A DNA stretch of 59,527 nt from RGIG1681 sp045657465 (GCA_045657465.1 JAZOTD010000036.1:1-59527); one strand, 5' to 3'; counted from the first letter of the stretch, positions 7,808 to 16,041 are shown. Program-made: numbers and translations. Notes: generated from the sequence alone by a model not told the origin.

Positions 7808-9301
7808 TTAAATCAATTTCAAAAAGTCTGTATGTGGCTTGTCAAATATCTTATCTAATGCATTATATCTATCCACTAAATAAATTCTAACATATTGATA
7901 GTATTCTTCAAATTCTTTAGCACCTTTTTTGCCATACCACATAATCGCATCAAGTTCTGCAATGTTTTCGATTGTTGATTTATATTCACCAAGGTGGTTT
8001 GCAACATCTAAAATGTTTTGTTTTACTTCATCATATCTTTCGGCAACCAAATTATAGTTGTCTGCATTTTTTAAAAATGTATTAAAGAATTGTGATGTTC
8101 TTGCAAGACAAAGTGATTTGCTTGTTTCAAGTTCTGTGAATTTATAAGGACCTTCAAACCATGTACTCGCCATTGACCAGTCAAAATCCCATACAGGACC
8201 AAAGTACAATTTTCCATCAGTTTCTTTATGCATATAGACACTCTTTCTTGAAGCATCTGGATTGCGCATAATTTCGTTAACTAGCCAGTAATCAATAAAT
8301 GAGTCTACATCAACTAAATCACTAAAACCAACAGGCGTATCTCTAAATGAAACCTCAACTGTCGAACCTGTTTTAAGCGTTGTCCAAACAGCAGTCATAT
8401 ATTCTTCAATATAATCATAAACCTTGTCTTCGCCATCTTTGGTAATTATTCTTTCATCATGTTCTGGATATTTTATTTCAATTTCTTTAAGTCCTGAAAT
8501 TTCAATTAAATCTTTTTCAGATAAATCTCCAGGGATACTACCATCTAATTGATTCATTTCAATTAAGAATGGAAAGTCTTTAATTGAATCTTGATAATAG
8601 CCTTGTTCAACTGATACCTTATCTTCAATAACTTTTTTATCTTTTACATCAGTTCTTCCAGAATTTTCATCAACTTGCTCACACAAGAGATATAAACCTT
8701 GAACCTTTCCGTTTAAAATAAACACGACATGGTTTGGAGTTAGCGCAAAATCAAGTCCGTCAAAATTACCTGCAAGTGTATGTGCTGCGTAGTTTCTAAT
8801 ACTTGATTGATCAATATAGTCCGCAAGTAACACCCAACTCTTGTTTTCTTCTAAACCCAAAAGTGAATGTTTTTCTTCAAACTTAATTCTATATGGTTTC
8901 TTTTCATATATCATCGTTGAGTTGCCACGCAAACGAATGCCAACTGACTCTTCATCGTCATCTTCATTGTCAAACTCATCTGCCATGTCAACACTAAAAT
9001 TATGTGACTTGTCTTCACAGTTATATATTTTGAAAGAACAATTTACATAATCAACCTTGTTCTTAGGTTTTTTCTTTTTATAAGTATTCACTTCAATTAT
9101 AGGAATTGAAATATCTCCTGCTTTAGCAAAAAACTTTTCCTTTGACATTGCACCAAAACCATAATTTTCTACAACAAAGAAATACCCTGCAATGCCTGAG
9201 CCAATAAGAAACAATGCCGTAACAATTGATAAAACAATTATTGCAACCTTGCCTTTTTTTGATTTTTTCTTTTCTTTAACTTTTGTTTCTTGGTTTGCCA
9301 T
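7808..9301 (-). CDS. CotH-family membrane-anchored protein, copy 2
   Basis: This 497-residue paralogue of the gene at 6267-7733 has the same layout: a Lys-rich cytosolic start, a transmembrane anchor (about residues 18-40), and an external CotH domain. The same motifs are present: VGIRLRGNST, KKPYRIKF, LLCEQVDENSGRTD, and GPVWDFDWSM near residue 370. The acidic insert EFDNEDDDEESVG is identical in both copies. Differences cluster in the signal segment and the last third, including a four-residue addition after the DFD motif (STWFEGPYKF region). It begins with ATG after AAGGAG, 10 nt downstream of the PNPOx-type gene, with which it is probably co-transcribed. Confidence 0.88.
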   Translation of the reverse strand: MANQETKVKEKKKSKKGKVAIIVLSIVTALFLIGSGIAGYFFVVENYGFGAMSKEKFFAKAGDISIPIIEVNTYKKKKPKNKVDYVNCSFKIYNCEDKSHNFSVDMADEFDNEDDDEESVGIRLRGNSTMIYEKKPYRIKFEEKHSLLGLEENKSWVLLADYIDQSSIRNYAAHTLAGNFDGLDFALTPNHVVFILNGKVQGLYLLCEQVDENSGRTDVKDKKVIEDKVSVEQGYYQDSIKDFPFLIEMNQLDGSIPGDLSEKDLIEISGLKEIEIKYPEHDERIITKDGEDKVYDYIEEYMTAVWTTLKTGSTVEVSFRDTPVGFSDLVDVDSFIDYWLVNEIMRNPDASRKSVYMHKETDGKLYFGPVWDFDWSMASTWFEGPYKFTELETSKSLCLARTSQFFNTFLKNADNYNLVAERYDEVKQNILDVANHLGEYKSTIENIAELDAIMWYGKKGAKEFEEYYQYVRIYLVDRYNALDKIFDKPHTDFLKLI

Positions 9302-9311
9302 TAAACACTCC

Positions 9312-9725
9312 TTAACAAATTACTTCTAATTCACTGTGTGTTGAGTGAATTGTTGCAGACATATTTGAAAGATAGAAAACATAGAAAATCTTATCATCTT
9401 CACTGTACATGCTTCTAAGTTCTGGGTTTGCATCGAGCATTGCCTTTTTAACTTCAGGGCGGTAGTCATATTCAACTTTTCCGCTCACACGAAGCCATCT
9501 ATCATAACCTTCACCAATCATTGCACACATTTCAACAAACGAATTTGTTTCAATTTGTTTAAAAGCATGAGTTCTGTTGTTTGTGTAAAAATAAACCTTA
9601 TCTTCAAATTGAACCACTGCATTATATGGTCTAACATAAGGTCTTTTGCCGTCTGTTGTGGCAAAAAAGAAATTCTTTGAATTCTTTAAAATATTTGTAA
9701 TTCTATCAACTGCTTGTTTATTCAT
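9312..9725 (-). CDS. PNPOx-like flavin-binding protein
   Basis: This 137-residue protein has the split-barrel fold of pyridoxamine 5'-phosphate oxidase-related proteins that bind FMN or F420. The N-terminal helix and strand NFFFATTDGKRPYVRPYNAV (residues 17-36), the central VYFYTNNRTHAFKQI and the RWLRVSGKVEY strand are typical. The usual role is a small flavoprotein reductase or oxidase; the real substrate cannot be told from sequence. It starts with ATG after AAAGGAGAGG. It precedes the CotH copy 2 gene by 10 nt and probably shares its transcript. Confidence 0.82.
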   Translation of the reverse strand: MNKQAVDRITNILKNSKNFFFATTDGKRPYVRPYNAVVQFEDKVYFYTNNRTHAFKQIETNSFVEMCAMIGEGYDRWLRVSGKVEYDYRPEVKKAMLDANPELRSMYSEDDKIFYVFYLSNMSATIHSTHSELEVIC

Positions 9726-9796
9726 AACACCTCTCCTTTATACACAATTAGTTTACCATAATATGCGAAATAAAGACAACTAAAAACAATAAAAAA

Positions 9797-9816
9797 AAGA
9801 TGGCAATCGCCATCTT
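9797..9816 (-). terminator. Terminator of the rplU-prp-rpmA operon
   Basis: Stem AAGATGGC/GCCATCTT with a 4-nt loop, followed on the minus strand by eight T. It lies 18 nt after the rpmA stop codon. Confidence 0.85.
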
Positions 9817-9833
9817 GATTTATGTCTATTTCA

Positions 9834-10121
9834 TTATTTGCTTTCAGCAACAACTGACACTCTTTTTTTGTTTTTGCCAAATTTTTCAAATTTAACAACA
9901 CCATCAACTTTTGCGTAGAGTGTATCATCATCACCAATGCCAACATTTTCACCTGGGTGAACACTTGTTCCTCTTTGACGAACAATGATGTTTCCACCTT
10001 TAACGGTTTGACCTGAATATTTTTTCACACCAAGTCTTTGAGCATTAGAATCACGACCGTTCTTTGTAGAACCGCCACCTTTGTGATGCGCAAATAATTG
10101 GATATTAATAAACATTGTCAT
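9834..10121 (-). CDS. rpmA: 50S ribosomal protein L27, precursor form
   Basis: L27 reaches into the peptidyl-transferase centre of the large subunit. The 95-residue sequence contains the canonical AHHKGGGSTKNGRDSNAQRLG start and the VRQRGTSVHPGENVGIGDDDTLYA core. Ahead of the conserved AHHKGG lies an extension ending in QLFA, the Firmicutes-type site cut by the protease Prp to expose mature L27. The prp gene lies directly upstream and overlaps rpmA by 17 nt. The first ATG (10121), 9 nt after GGAGG, is preferred; a second ATG two codons later is the alternative. Confidence 0.97.
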   Translation of the reverse strand: MTMFINIQLFAHHKGGGSTKNGRDSNAQRLGVKKYSGQTVKGGNIIVRQRGTSVHPGENVGIGDDDTLYAKVDGVVKFEKFGKNKKRVSVVAESK

Positions 10122-10452
10122 AAGTTTTTACCTCCAATTCAATATAATCAGAAAAACCTTCATATAAATCAGAAATTCCACACAGCATAGTATCTAATAT
10201 AGCAGATGCTTGAATTTCTTGAGTTTCATCTAATTTTTCTGGTAAGGTGAACTTTAAATAACCTTTTGCATCATCTCTTTTCATATCAAGTTCAATCATA
10301 ACAATCATGAGAAGCCCCAAGACTGCAGTTTGAACAACACTAGAAAGCGATGCGCAAACAATATCTTCACCATGTTCTCCGTAATTTGTGTGCCCATCGC
10401 ACTCAACTTCGAAGATTTTATTATTTCTTTTACTTACTGTTACTTTTGTCAT
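10105..10452 (-). CDS. prp: Ribosomal-processing cysteine protease Prp
   Basis: Prp removes the N-terminal extension of L27. The 115-residue protein has the catalytic His in GHTNYGEHG and the catalytic Cys in EDIVCASLSSV (near residues 21 and 33), the spacing known for this family. It sits between rplU and rpmA, the standard order, with 17 nt between the rplU stop codon and its start, and it overlaps rpmA. Its ribosome binding site (GTGAG) is weak, suggesting coupling to rplU translation. Confidence 0.95.
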   Translation of the reverse strand: MTKVTVSKRNNKIFEVECDGHTNYGEHGEDIVCASLSSVVQTAVLGLLMIVMIELDMKRDDAKGYLKFTLPEKLDETQEIQASAILDTMLCGISDLYEGFSDYIELEVKTYDNVY

Positions 10453-10469
10453 TTAACTAACTCACAAAA

Positions 10470-10778
10470 TTATTTTTCAATTGAAAGAACTTTAAGTTTT
10501 GTGAATGGTTGACGATGACCTTGTTTTTTGCGAACGTTCTTTTTAGCTTTGTATTTGTATACAACAACTTTCTTTTCTTTACCAAATTCCAAAACTTCGC
10601 AAACAGCTTTAGCCTTCTTGCCGTTAGCTGTAGCAATTTCAACTTTGTCACCATCAGCAACAAGCAAACATGGAAGTTCAACTTTGTCACCAACATTGGC
10701 ATCAATTTTTTCTGCTTTGAAATAAGTGTTTGGTTCAACTTTATATTGTTTTCCACCAACTTCAACAATAGCGTACAT
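10470..10778 (-). CDS. rplU: 50S ribosomal protein L21
   Basis: The 102-residue protein matches L21 throughout: MYAIVEVGGKQYKVEPN at the start, and KKNVRKKQGHRQPFTKLKV near the end, the rRNA-binding signature. It starts with ATG after a strong GAGAGGAGG site. It is the first gene of rplU-prp-rpmA and has a promoter and a roughly 100-nt leader that may be an autoregulatory L21 leader. Confidence 0.97.
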   Translation of the reverse strand: MYAIVEVGGKQYKVEPNTYFKAEKIDANVGDKVELPCLLVADGDKVEIATANGKKAKAVCEVLEFGKEKKVVVYKYKAKKNVRKKQGHRQPFTKLKVLSIEK

Positions 10779-10877
10779 TAATTTATCCTCCTCTCTCCAG
10801 TCTCACTGCGAAGGTGCATGAATCGATCATGACTTAATATTTTTTCGCAACAAAAAAATACCTTTTGCATGTGGCAC
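10779..10877 (-). ncRNA. Putative L21 leader (autoregulatory 5' UTR)
   Basis: From the expected transcription start, about 100 nt precede rplU. The RNA can form an outer stem pairing GC-AAGGT (near 10857-10866) with ACCTT-GC (near 10812-10819), enclosing a small hairpin CATGA/TCATG. The final part, from CGCAGTGAG to GAGGAGG, carries the ribosome binding site. L21 leaders of this position and size are known in Firmicutes. I cannot run a covariance model, so the family assignment is inference. Confidence 0.5.
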
Positions 10878-10883
10878 GCTAAT

Positions 10884-10912
10884 AATTTAACACTTCAAGC
10901 CCACTTTGTCAA
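10884..10912 (-). promoter_or_regulatory. rplU operon promoter
   Basis: On the minus strand: TTGACA, a 17-nt spacer, TAAATT. Confidence 0.75.
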
Positions 10913-10990
10913 GGTATTTTTATATAAATATATAAATATTGCTATGCAACATAACAAAGATAAGCACTTTGCATTTTGCAATAAAATTAA

Positions 10991-11851
10991 TCATTCAATC
11001 ATATTATCTTGCTTGTAAAGTTCAATCTCACTTATTCGCCTAACTTCTTTGCTATCTTTTGATAGGAATATGAAATTGAAAAAATGGTAGTCATCTATAA
11101 ATTTATAAAGCTTAAAATTAGGACAGTTTTCATCAACATAAACATTGCGTTCAATAAGCCCTTTTTTGAGTTTTTGAAACTTTTTATCTACAAACAAACT
11201 TCGCTTATATGACGTGTCGGTTGAAGATTTCATCAACAAACTTGCAAGGTTCACACACACAAATCCGAGAGTAAAATTAAACGAAAAGAAAAACGAAATC
11301 AAAAACACACAAAACATAAAACATACAAACCATGAAGATATTTTTTTCACTTTCAAAAGAGCATCTCTCCGCTCATATTTTTTGTTAAACACAACTAACA
11401 AAAATCGTCCAAAATCGAGTGGAAAAATTGGCAAAAAATTAAACAACAAAATCGACCAATTTGCAACCAAAATATCACTTAAAAAAATATAAGATTCTGG
11501 CTTAAACCAAAACATCAAATAACAAAAAATCACAACTAAAAAATTGAATATTGGACCCGCCAAAACAATCTTTATTTCATCATCTAAAACAAAATCATCA
11601 TCACCTTCGAGTGACGCTCCAAAAAAAGTTAAATGGATTTTCTTTGGCAAATAACCAAGTTTTTTAGAAACAACAAAATGACTCATCTCATGCAAAACAA
11701 CAAAAATCACATGATAAAAATATAGCTTCATTTCATCAAGTAAAAATGCTAAACACAAAAGTAACAAAAAAGAAAAATCAATTTTAAAAACTTTAAAAAA
11801 ATCTGCAATTTTCTGCAATTTTTTGTCGTTTTTATTGAAATATTGCATCAT
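10991..11851 (-). CDS. SpoIVFB-like intramembrane metalloprotease (M50)
   Basis: M50 proteases cut substrates inside the membrane; SpoIVFB activates pro-sigma-K in sporulating relatives. This 286-residue protein has several transmembrane segments, the zinc motif HEMSH (about residues 54-58), and the second-ligand motif NFLPIFPLDFGR (about 138-149), in which the usual LDGGR reads LDFGR. The C-terminal cytosolic part (about 205-286) takes the place of the CBS domain of SpoIVFB but is short. Gene order minD-like, minE-like, this gene, rplU, prp, rpmA matches B. subtilis minCD-spoIVFAB-rplU-ysxB-rpmA, which supports the name. No spoIVFA is present. There is no obvious ribosome binding site at the ATG. 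Confidence 0.82.
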   Translation of the reverse strand: MMQYFNKNDKKLQKIADFFKVFKIDFSFLLLLCLAFLLDEMKLYFYHVIFVVLHEMSHFVVSKKLGYLPKKIHLTFFGASLEGDDDFVLDDEIKIVLAGPIFNFLVVIFCYLMFWFKPESYIFLSDILVANWSILLFNFLPIFPLDFGRFLLVVFNKKYERRDALLKVKKISSWFVCFMFCVFLISFFFSFNFTLGFVCVNLASLLMKSSTDTSYKRSLFVDKKFQKLKKGLIERNVYVDENCPNFKLYKFIDDYHFFNFIFLSKDSKEVRRISEIELYKQDNMIE

Positions 11852-11872
11852 TACTTAAATTTTATGCATTAT

Positions 11873-12115
11873 TTATTTGATTTTATCACTTTTAAAAACA
11901 ACATTTTCAGCAACACAATCAACCATAAAAACAATATTTAAACCCCACAACATCTTCACATTCAACTTCAAATTTTCAGGAACAATCTTTGTGTATTTTG
12001 AAAACACCTCAAACAAATCACTTTTCAAATTTCTTAACTTATCAAGCGTAAGCTCACTTGAACTTAATGCTATCTCTTGTGAAATTTGATTAATCAAACT
12101 TTTATCATTATTCAT
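11873..12115 (-). CDS. Small MinE-like protein (candidate)
   Basis: This 80-residue protein follows the MinD-like gene with an 8-nt overlap at TATGAATAATG, so translation is coupled. Residues 20-60 read LTLDKLRNLKSDLFEVFSKY, then TKIVPENLKLNVKMLWGLNIVFMV. This matches the MinE layout of a helix with IL-x-VI-x-KY, then a short 'id.e.v.v' strand, then a final hydrophobic strand. Length is right for MinE (about 80-90). The N-terminal anti-MinCD helix is not convincing. If correct, it would set the pole-to-pole pattern of the MinD-like ATPase. Position after minD and before spoIVFB supports the call, but similarity is faint. Confidence 0.45.
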   Translation of the reverse strand: MNNDKSLINQISQEIALSSSELTLDKLRNLKSDLFEVFSKYTKIVPENLKLNVKMLWGLNIVFMVDCVAENVVFKSDKIK

Positions 12116-12884
12116 ATTTTTTAGCCACCCTTTTTCTAAAATATCCAATAATCCCACAGTATCTTTTTTCATAGTTGATTAAATATGGATTGTTAGTTAT
12201 AAAAACATTACAAAACAATTTCATCATTTTCTTTTGTTTTTTAGTTATACTTTTAAAACTAAAACAATTAAATTTATAAAACTTTTCAAACACAAACAAA
12301 ACATCAGTTTCAAACAAATTTTGAACATCAGAATCACTCACCCTTTCACCACTCAACTGCCCAACAATAAAAGCCTTGTTTATGACTATTTTTATATTTG
12401 TTATATTTTTGAAGTATCTAATTTTTTGAATAAATTTATATGAGTTCAAAACATCAATTTTCTCATCACCCATAACAATTATTGTTTCATTTGAATATTT
12501 TAAAAATAAATTCAAATTTTCAAAATCATTGTTATTCACATCAATAAAAATAAAGTCAAAATTTTTTGAAATATTATTTATAAATTCACAAAACACACTT
12601 TCGTGTCGTTTATAATCAAAATTAGTCTTGTTAGTTTTTAAATAAAGCAGATTATGTTTTGCATAATTTAAAACATCATACTCTCTAGCGTCTCCAGTTA
12701 TATATTCTTTAAAATCAATTTCCTTTTTTACATCAAATCTCATCGCCAGGTCATTAATAGAAAAATAGCCATCAATTAATAAAATTTTTTTATTTTGATT
12801 TCGCATTTGTTCTGCAAGTGTCAAAATAATAGATGTCTTACCAACACCACCACGACTTCCAACAAAACTAATTATTCTGCACAT
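12108..12884 (-). CDS. MinD/ParA-family ATPase, divergent
   Basis: This 258-residue deviant Walker-A ATPase starts MCRIISFVGSRGGVGKTSII. The GGVGKT loop is present, but the signature Lys of the KGGxGKT motif is Arg, as in some CpaE-like proteins. The A' motif is IDGYFSINDLAMRF (about 37-50), and Walker B is FDFIFIDVNNND (about 110-121). The C-terminus ends GYFRKRVAKKYE, which could be an amphipathic membrane-targeting helix like that of MinD. By motif and by synteny it is MinD-like, but it is strongly diverged and there is no minC nearby. It is the first gene of the operon leading to minE-like and spoIVFB-like. No Shine-Dalgarno is visible before its ATG, and TAATAT lies 6 nt upstream. Confidence 0.75.
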   Translation of the reverse strand: MCRIISFVGSRGGVGKTSIILTLAEQMRNQNKKILLIDGYFSINDLAMRFDVKKEIDFKEYITGDAREYDVLNYAKHNLLYLKTNKTNFDYKRHESVFCEFINNISKNFDFIFIDVNNNDFENLNLFLKYSNETIIVMGDEKIDVLNSYKFIQKIRYFKNITNIKIVINKAFIVGQLSGERVSDSDVQNLFETDVLFVFEKFYKFNCFSFKSITKKQKKMMKLFCNVFITNNPYLINYEKRYCGIIGYFRKRVAKKYE

Positions 12885-13028
12885 ACTTAAATATTAATAC
12901 TAAAACACTAATTTTTATATGCTAGATATGCTGATTAATGTAGTTTTTTAACCCAAAATAAACATTTTTCGGTTTTATGTTTGTATAATACAGAAAAAAT
13001 ATTATATAATTAGTTTAGGAGATTAATT

Positions 13029-14036
13029 ATGTCAACTTTTTATATTGGAATAAAAATGGGTTCAACAACAACCTACATCTACAAAGCTGGAAACGGAATT
13101 GTTTTAAAAGAACCTTCTCTCATTGCCATGCCAACTAACATGAAAGTTAAAGATGTTAAAGCAATTGGCGAAGATGCAAAAAAACTCATTGGAAGACTTC
13201 CTAGCAATATCACAATATTCTCACCAATTTCTGGCGGAACAATTCAATATGAAGAACTAGCTGTTTTAATGCTCAAAGGATTCTTAAGAAAAATTTTTCC
13301 AAACAAAACTCTTGGCCAAAACATAAAAGCTATTGTCACCACCCCAGTTAGTTTGTCGCCACAAGAGAAAAAAGTTTTTGAAACCACTTGTTTTAAAGCT
13401 GGCATTGCTGACGTGTTTTTAATTCCTGATGTTTTATCATACGCCGTTGGAAATGGAATCGATATTCAAAATGAAAATGCAAACTTAATTGTAAACATTG
13501 GCGGCGAAACAACAAATATTGCCGTTGTTTCAAATTATTCAATCATCAATGGTTTCACCCTTTCATTTGGAGGTTCAATCATTAGCGTTGCCATTGCAAA
13601 ATATATCGAAGAAACTTACAATTTCTACATAAGCACTGAACAGGCAGAACAATTAAAAGTTGAAATCTGCTCTCTATTTGAAACATATTCTGTATCTTAC
13701 GATATCACAGGGCTCAACAAAAAAACTCAAGCAAAAGAACAATTAACAATCAATGCAACCGAACTTTACCCTATTGTAAAACACTATTATTCGCTCATTG
13801 CTGAAGCAATCAATTCAGTGATTCAGTCAAGCGACCCAGAAGTTATTTCAGACATTTCCAAAAATGGAATCTATTTTTATGGTGGCGGTTCTTCAATAAT
13901 TGGTCTTGAAAAATTCATGGCCGAACAAACCACATTTAAAATCAACCCACCAGACACAAGCAGGTCAAACATTCTCGGAACCGGTGTTTTAATCAAATAT
14001 CCACAACTCTTAAAAAAGATTTTAAAGAACACTTAA
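13029..14036 (+). CDS. MreB-family actin-like protein with altered active site
   Basis: This 335-residue protein aligns with MreB/Mbl along its length: GNGIVLKEPSLIAMP, FIPN-type linkers, IVNIGGETTNIAVVS, the long AEQLKVEICSL segment and the IYFYGGGSSIIGL adenosine motif. Key acids are changed, however. The first phosphate motif reads IGIKMGSTTTYIY instead of IGIDLGTANT, with Lys for Asp. The second has Asn for Asp in IVNIGGETT. The catalytic EEP segment reads IPDVLSYAVG. It may therefore bind nucleotide poorly or not hydrolyse it, acting as a filament partner for a true MreB elsewhere. It starts with ATG after AGGAG. A TATAAT at 12984-12989 is a likely -10 box. Confidence 0.85.
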   Translation: MSTFYIGIKMGSTTTYIYKAGNGIVLKEPSLIAMPTNMKVKDVKAIGEDAKKLIGRLPSNITIFSPISGGTIQYEELAVLMLKGFLRKIFPNKTLGQNIKAIVTTPVSLSPQEKKVFETTCFKAGIADVFLIPDVLSYAVGNGIDIQNENANLIVNIGGETTNIAVVSNYSIINGFTLSFGGSIISVAIAKYIEETYNFYISTEQAEQLKVEICSLFETYSVSYDITGLNKKTQAKEQLTINATELYPIVKHYYSLIAEAINSVIQSSDPEVISDISKNGIYFYGGGSSIIGLEKFMAEQTTFKINPPDTSRSNILGTGVLIKYPQLLKKILKNT

Positions 14037-14066
14037 TTATAATTAGTTTTTAATCAAATAGTTATG

Positions 14067-14101
14067 AGTCAATATCCATTTAAAAATTTTGGGTATTGAC
14101 T
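14067..14101 (+). terminator. Terminator of the MreB-like gene
   Basis: Arms AGTCAATATCC and GGGTATTGACT pair with one G-T wobble and are followed by TTTTTTGTT. The downstream arm also supplies the -35 box of the next promoter. Confidence 0.65.
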
Positions 14102-14124
14102 TTTTTGTTAAATTTTGGTATAAT
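14096..14124 (+). promoter_or_regulatory. Promoter of the two-gene exported-protein operon
   Basis: TTGACT, a 17-nt spacer, TATAAT. The -35 box lies inside the 3' arm of the preceding terminator. The 5' UTR is about 74 nt and contains a short CCGCA/TGCGG inverted repeat (14147-14170). Confidence 0.75.
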
Positions 14125-14204
14125 AACAGCGCAATTAAGTCAAGTCCGCATAAACTATGAATTTTGCGGTAATTTACTTTAATTCAAAGGGAGTATAAAA
14201 CAAT

Positions 14205-14948
14205 ATGGAATCTAAAAAAAAGAAAAAGATTATCCTTATTGTTTCATTAGTATCAATTTTTTTAATTGTCGCTGTTTTAGGAACGTTTTTTACTATAAAA
14301 GCAATTAATAATAAAGACAACGACAGCAGCACCCCAGCAACGAATGTGAATAGTTCACTTGGGGTTGATGAGAGACTATTTGAAGCACATAAGGCTATTA
14401 TGAACGAAGAAGTTTCTGCTGATTTCAACGGAAACTACAAATTTAAAACTGTTAGTTCAATTATCTTTAATAAAGATTTAAACAAAGAACAAATTGAGAA
14501 AATCTGTGCATTGCAAGGAACCAACGACCCTAACGGTCTTCAAGGCAAAATTCTTGAAACAAAAAAAGCCGAAGCAACCCAAAACAATGAAGTTATTGTT
14601 TTAAAAGCAAAAGACGGCTACGGTTCTTACACAAGAAGTTACAATTCAAAAGATGTTATTGAATACGGAAGATATTTTGGAAACAATGATCTTTCAGAAA
14701 TAAGCATCTATGATTATGCAACAAAAGACTACTTCTCTTTATATGACATGTCACTTACAAGCATAAAAGAAGCCGACATCACTTCTTTAAACTCAAGTGC
14801 AAACACACATAAAGACAAGCTCTATTTATATAAAAAGGTTTACAGCAAAGAAAATCCAAATCTTATTTTATTTACAATCACTTATGTATATGAGTTGATA
14901 CCTGCTGAACCACCTATTTCAGATTCAGAATTAGATTTTGTTATTTAA
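14205..14948 (+). CDS. Membrane-anchored exported protein, unknown
   Basis: This 247-residue protein has a Lys-rich start and an N-terminal transmembrane segment (about residues 9-34) without a lipobox, so it should be a signal-anchor protein facing outside. The Ser/Thr/Asn-rich linker (35-55) leads to a beta-rich domain with no family I recognise. It starts with ATG after AAGGGAG and is followed 22 nt later by a lipoprotein gene, with which it shares a promoter. Both external domains contain a similar opening, 'NGNYKF' here and 'NGIYKYA' in the next protein, so they may be distant relatives. Confidence 0.75.
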   Translation: MESKKKKKIILIVSLVSIFLIVAVLGTFFTIKAINNKDNDSSTPATNVNSSLGVDERLFEAHKAIMNEEVSADFNGNYKFKTVSSIIFNKDLNKEQIEKICALQGTNDPNGLQGKILETKKAEATQNNEVIVLKAKDGYGSYTRSYNSKDVIEYGRYFGNNDLSEISIYDYATKDYFSLYDMSLTSIKEADITSLNSSANTHKDKLYLYKKVYSKENPNLILFTITYVYELIPAEPPISDSELDFVI

Positions 14949-14970
14949 TTAAAGATAAAGGAGAATATTT

Positions 14971-15987
14971 ATGAAGAAGCTTATCAAAAATATTTCAAAA
15001 GCATTATGTTTATTATTTGTGTTTTCATTTTCAATAATTTCAATTGTTGGATGTGGAAACAAAGACAATTCAAACGATAAAAAAGCAAACAACACCGCGT
15101 CAACAACAATCGGTGGAGATATCAACAACTCAGCTGACAATGTAAACCAAGATGATATAACCGCTGAAGAAGTTGCTCTTAATGGCATTTACAAATATGC
15201 CCGCCCTGTTATCTATGCTGATACATATTGGACTGTTTCAAATGAAGAGATTTTCGATTATTTCGATACAACAGACATCAATGGTGTCTACAATGCTCTT
15301 TTAAAATTGAACTTTTTAGATATTGTAAACTCAAATATCTATGAACTTGACGGCGACACAATTGAAACAATGGTTTATTTCAACGAAGAAAAATTCATCT
15401 ATATTGAATTTACTGGAACTTATTACAAGACCGGTGAAGAATATAACATCAATGAACTCACAAGCAAAATTGAAATAATTGATGAAGAAAATTTTATTGT
15501 TCACGCTCCATTTTCTTACGTAAATGATTCAAATGAAGTTGTTGAAACACCTATCATCGTAAAAATTCCATACGTAAAAGTTGCAGATTCAGAAAACACT
15601 TTAGTTGGAAATATTTATACCTATCAAACAGGTTCTGCAAATATTATTATTTCAAATCAATCAACAATTACAAAAGAAGAAGCTTTCTTAAAGCTTGCAG
15701 AGCTTTTTGAAATCAACACAGATGCAGACATTTCTGCAGAAGTTGAAGACATGTTCGCAAACTTTGATATTCAAATCAATGAAGTTCTTTCAAATGTTAC
15801 TTTCCTTTGCAAATATGATGACACATTTAGATTTTCAAGCATTTCAAACGCAACATCAACAATCGATGGAATGACAATTTCACTCACAAGCAGAAGCATC
15901 AATGTTGCAACTGGCATTGAAACATTAAACCTTGAAATCATGCTTGATGAAAACACAACACTCACATTTTCTTATCAAGCAGCTTAA
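14971..15987 (+). CDS. Lipoprotein, unknown
   Basis: This 338-residue protein has a clear lipoprotein signal: MKKLIKNISKALCLLFVF, then ISIVGCGN, with Cys28 as the lipidation site. An Asn/Asp-rich linker (29-65) is followed by an acidic, beta-rich domain of unknown family. It starts with ATG after AAAGGAG and is the second gene of the operon with 14205-14948. A strong hairpin terminator follows. The domain is rich in Ile, Asn, Glu and Thr and has no catalytic motif that I can see. Confidence 0.78.
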   Translation: MKKLIKNISKALCLLFVFSFSIISIVGCGNKDNSNDKKANNTASTTIGGDINNSADNVNQDDITAEEVALNGIYKYARPVIYADTYWTVSNEEIFDYFDTTDINGVYNALLKLNFLDIVNSNIYELDGDTIETMVYFNEEKFIYIEFTGTYYKTGEEYNINELTSKIEIIDEENFIVHAPFSYVNDSNEVVETPIIVKIPYVKVADSENTLVGNIYTYQTGSANIIISNQSTITKEEAFLKLAELFEINTDADISAEVEDMFANFDIQINEVLSNVTFLCKYDDTFRFSSISNATSTIDGMTISLTSRSINVATGIETLNLEIMLDENTTLTFSYQAA

Positions 15988-16006
15988 TTAAATAACTATT
16001 TTCAAT

Positions 16007-16041
16007 AAAAAGACATACAACAATTCGCTGTATGTCTTTTT
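16007..16041 (+). terminator. Terminator of the lipoprotein operon
   Basis: The 13-bp stem AAAAAGACATACA/TGTATGTCTTTTT with a 9-nt loop, 19 nt after the stop codon. Confidence 0.85.

Noticed and set aside
9722..9997. Open frame overlapping rpmA on the same strand
   Set aside because: It is a frame-shifted shadow of rpmA and runs through the terminator hairpin.
14205..15987. Exported proteins as possible replacements for the missing RnfG
   Set aside because: No RnfG-type flavin-attachment motif (S/T-G-A-T) or similarity, and not in the rnf operon.
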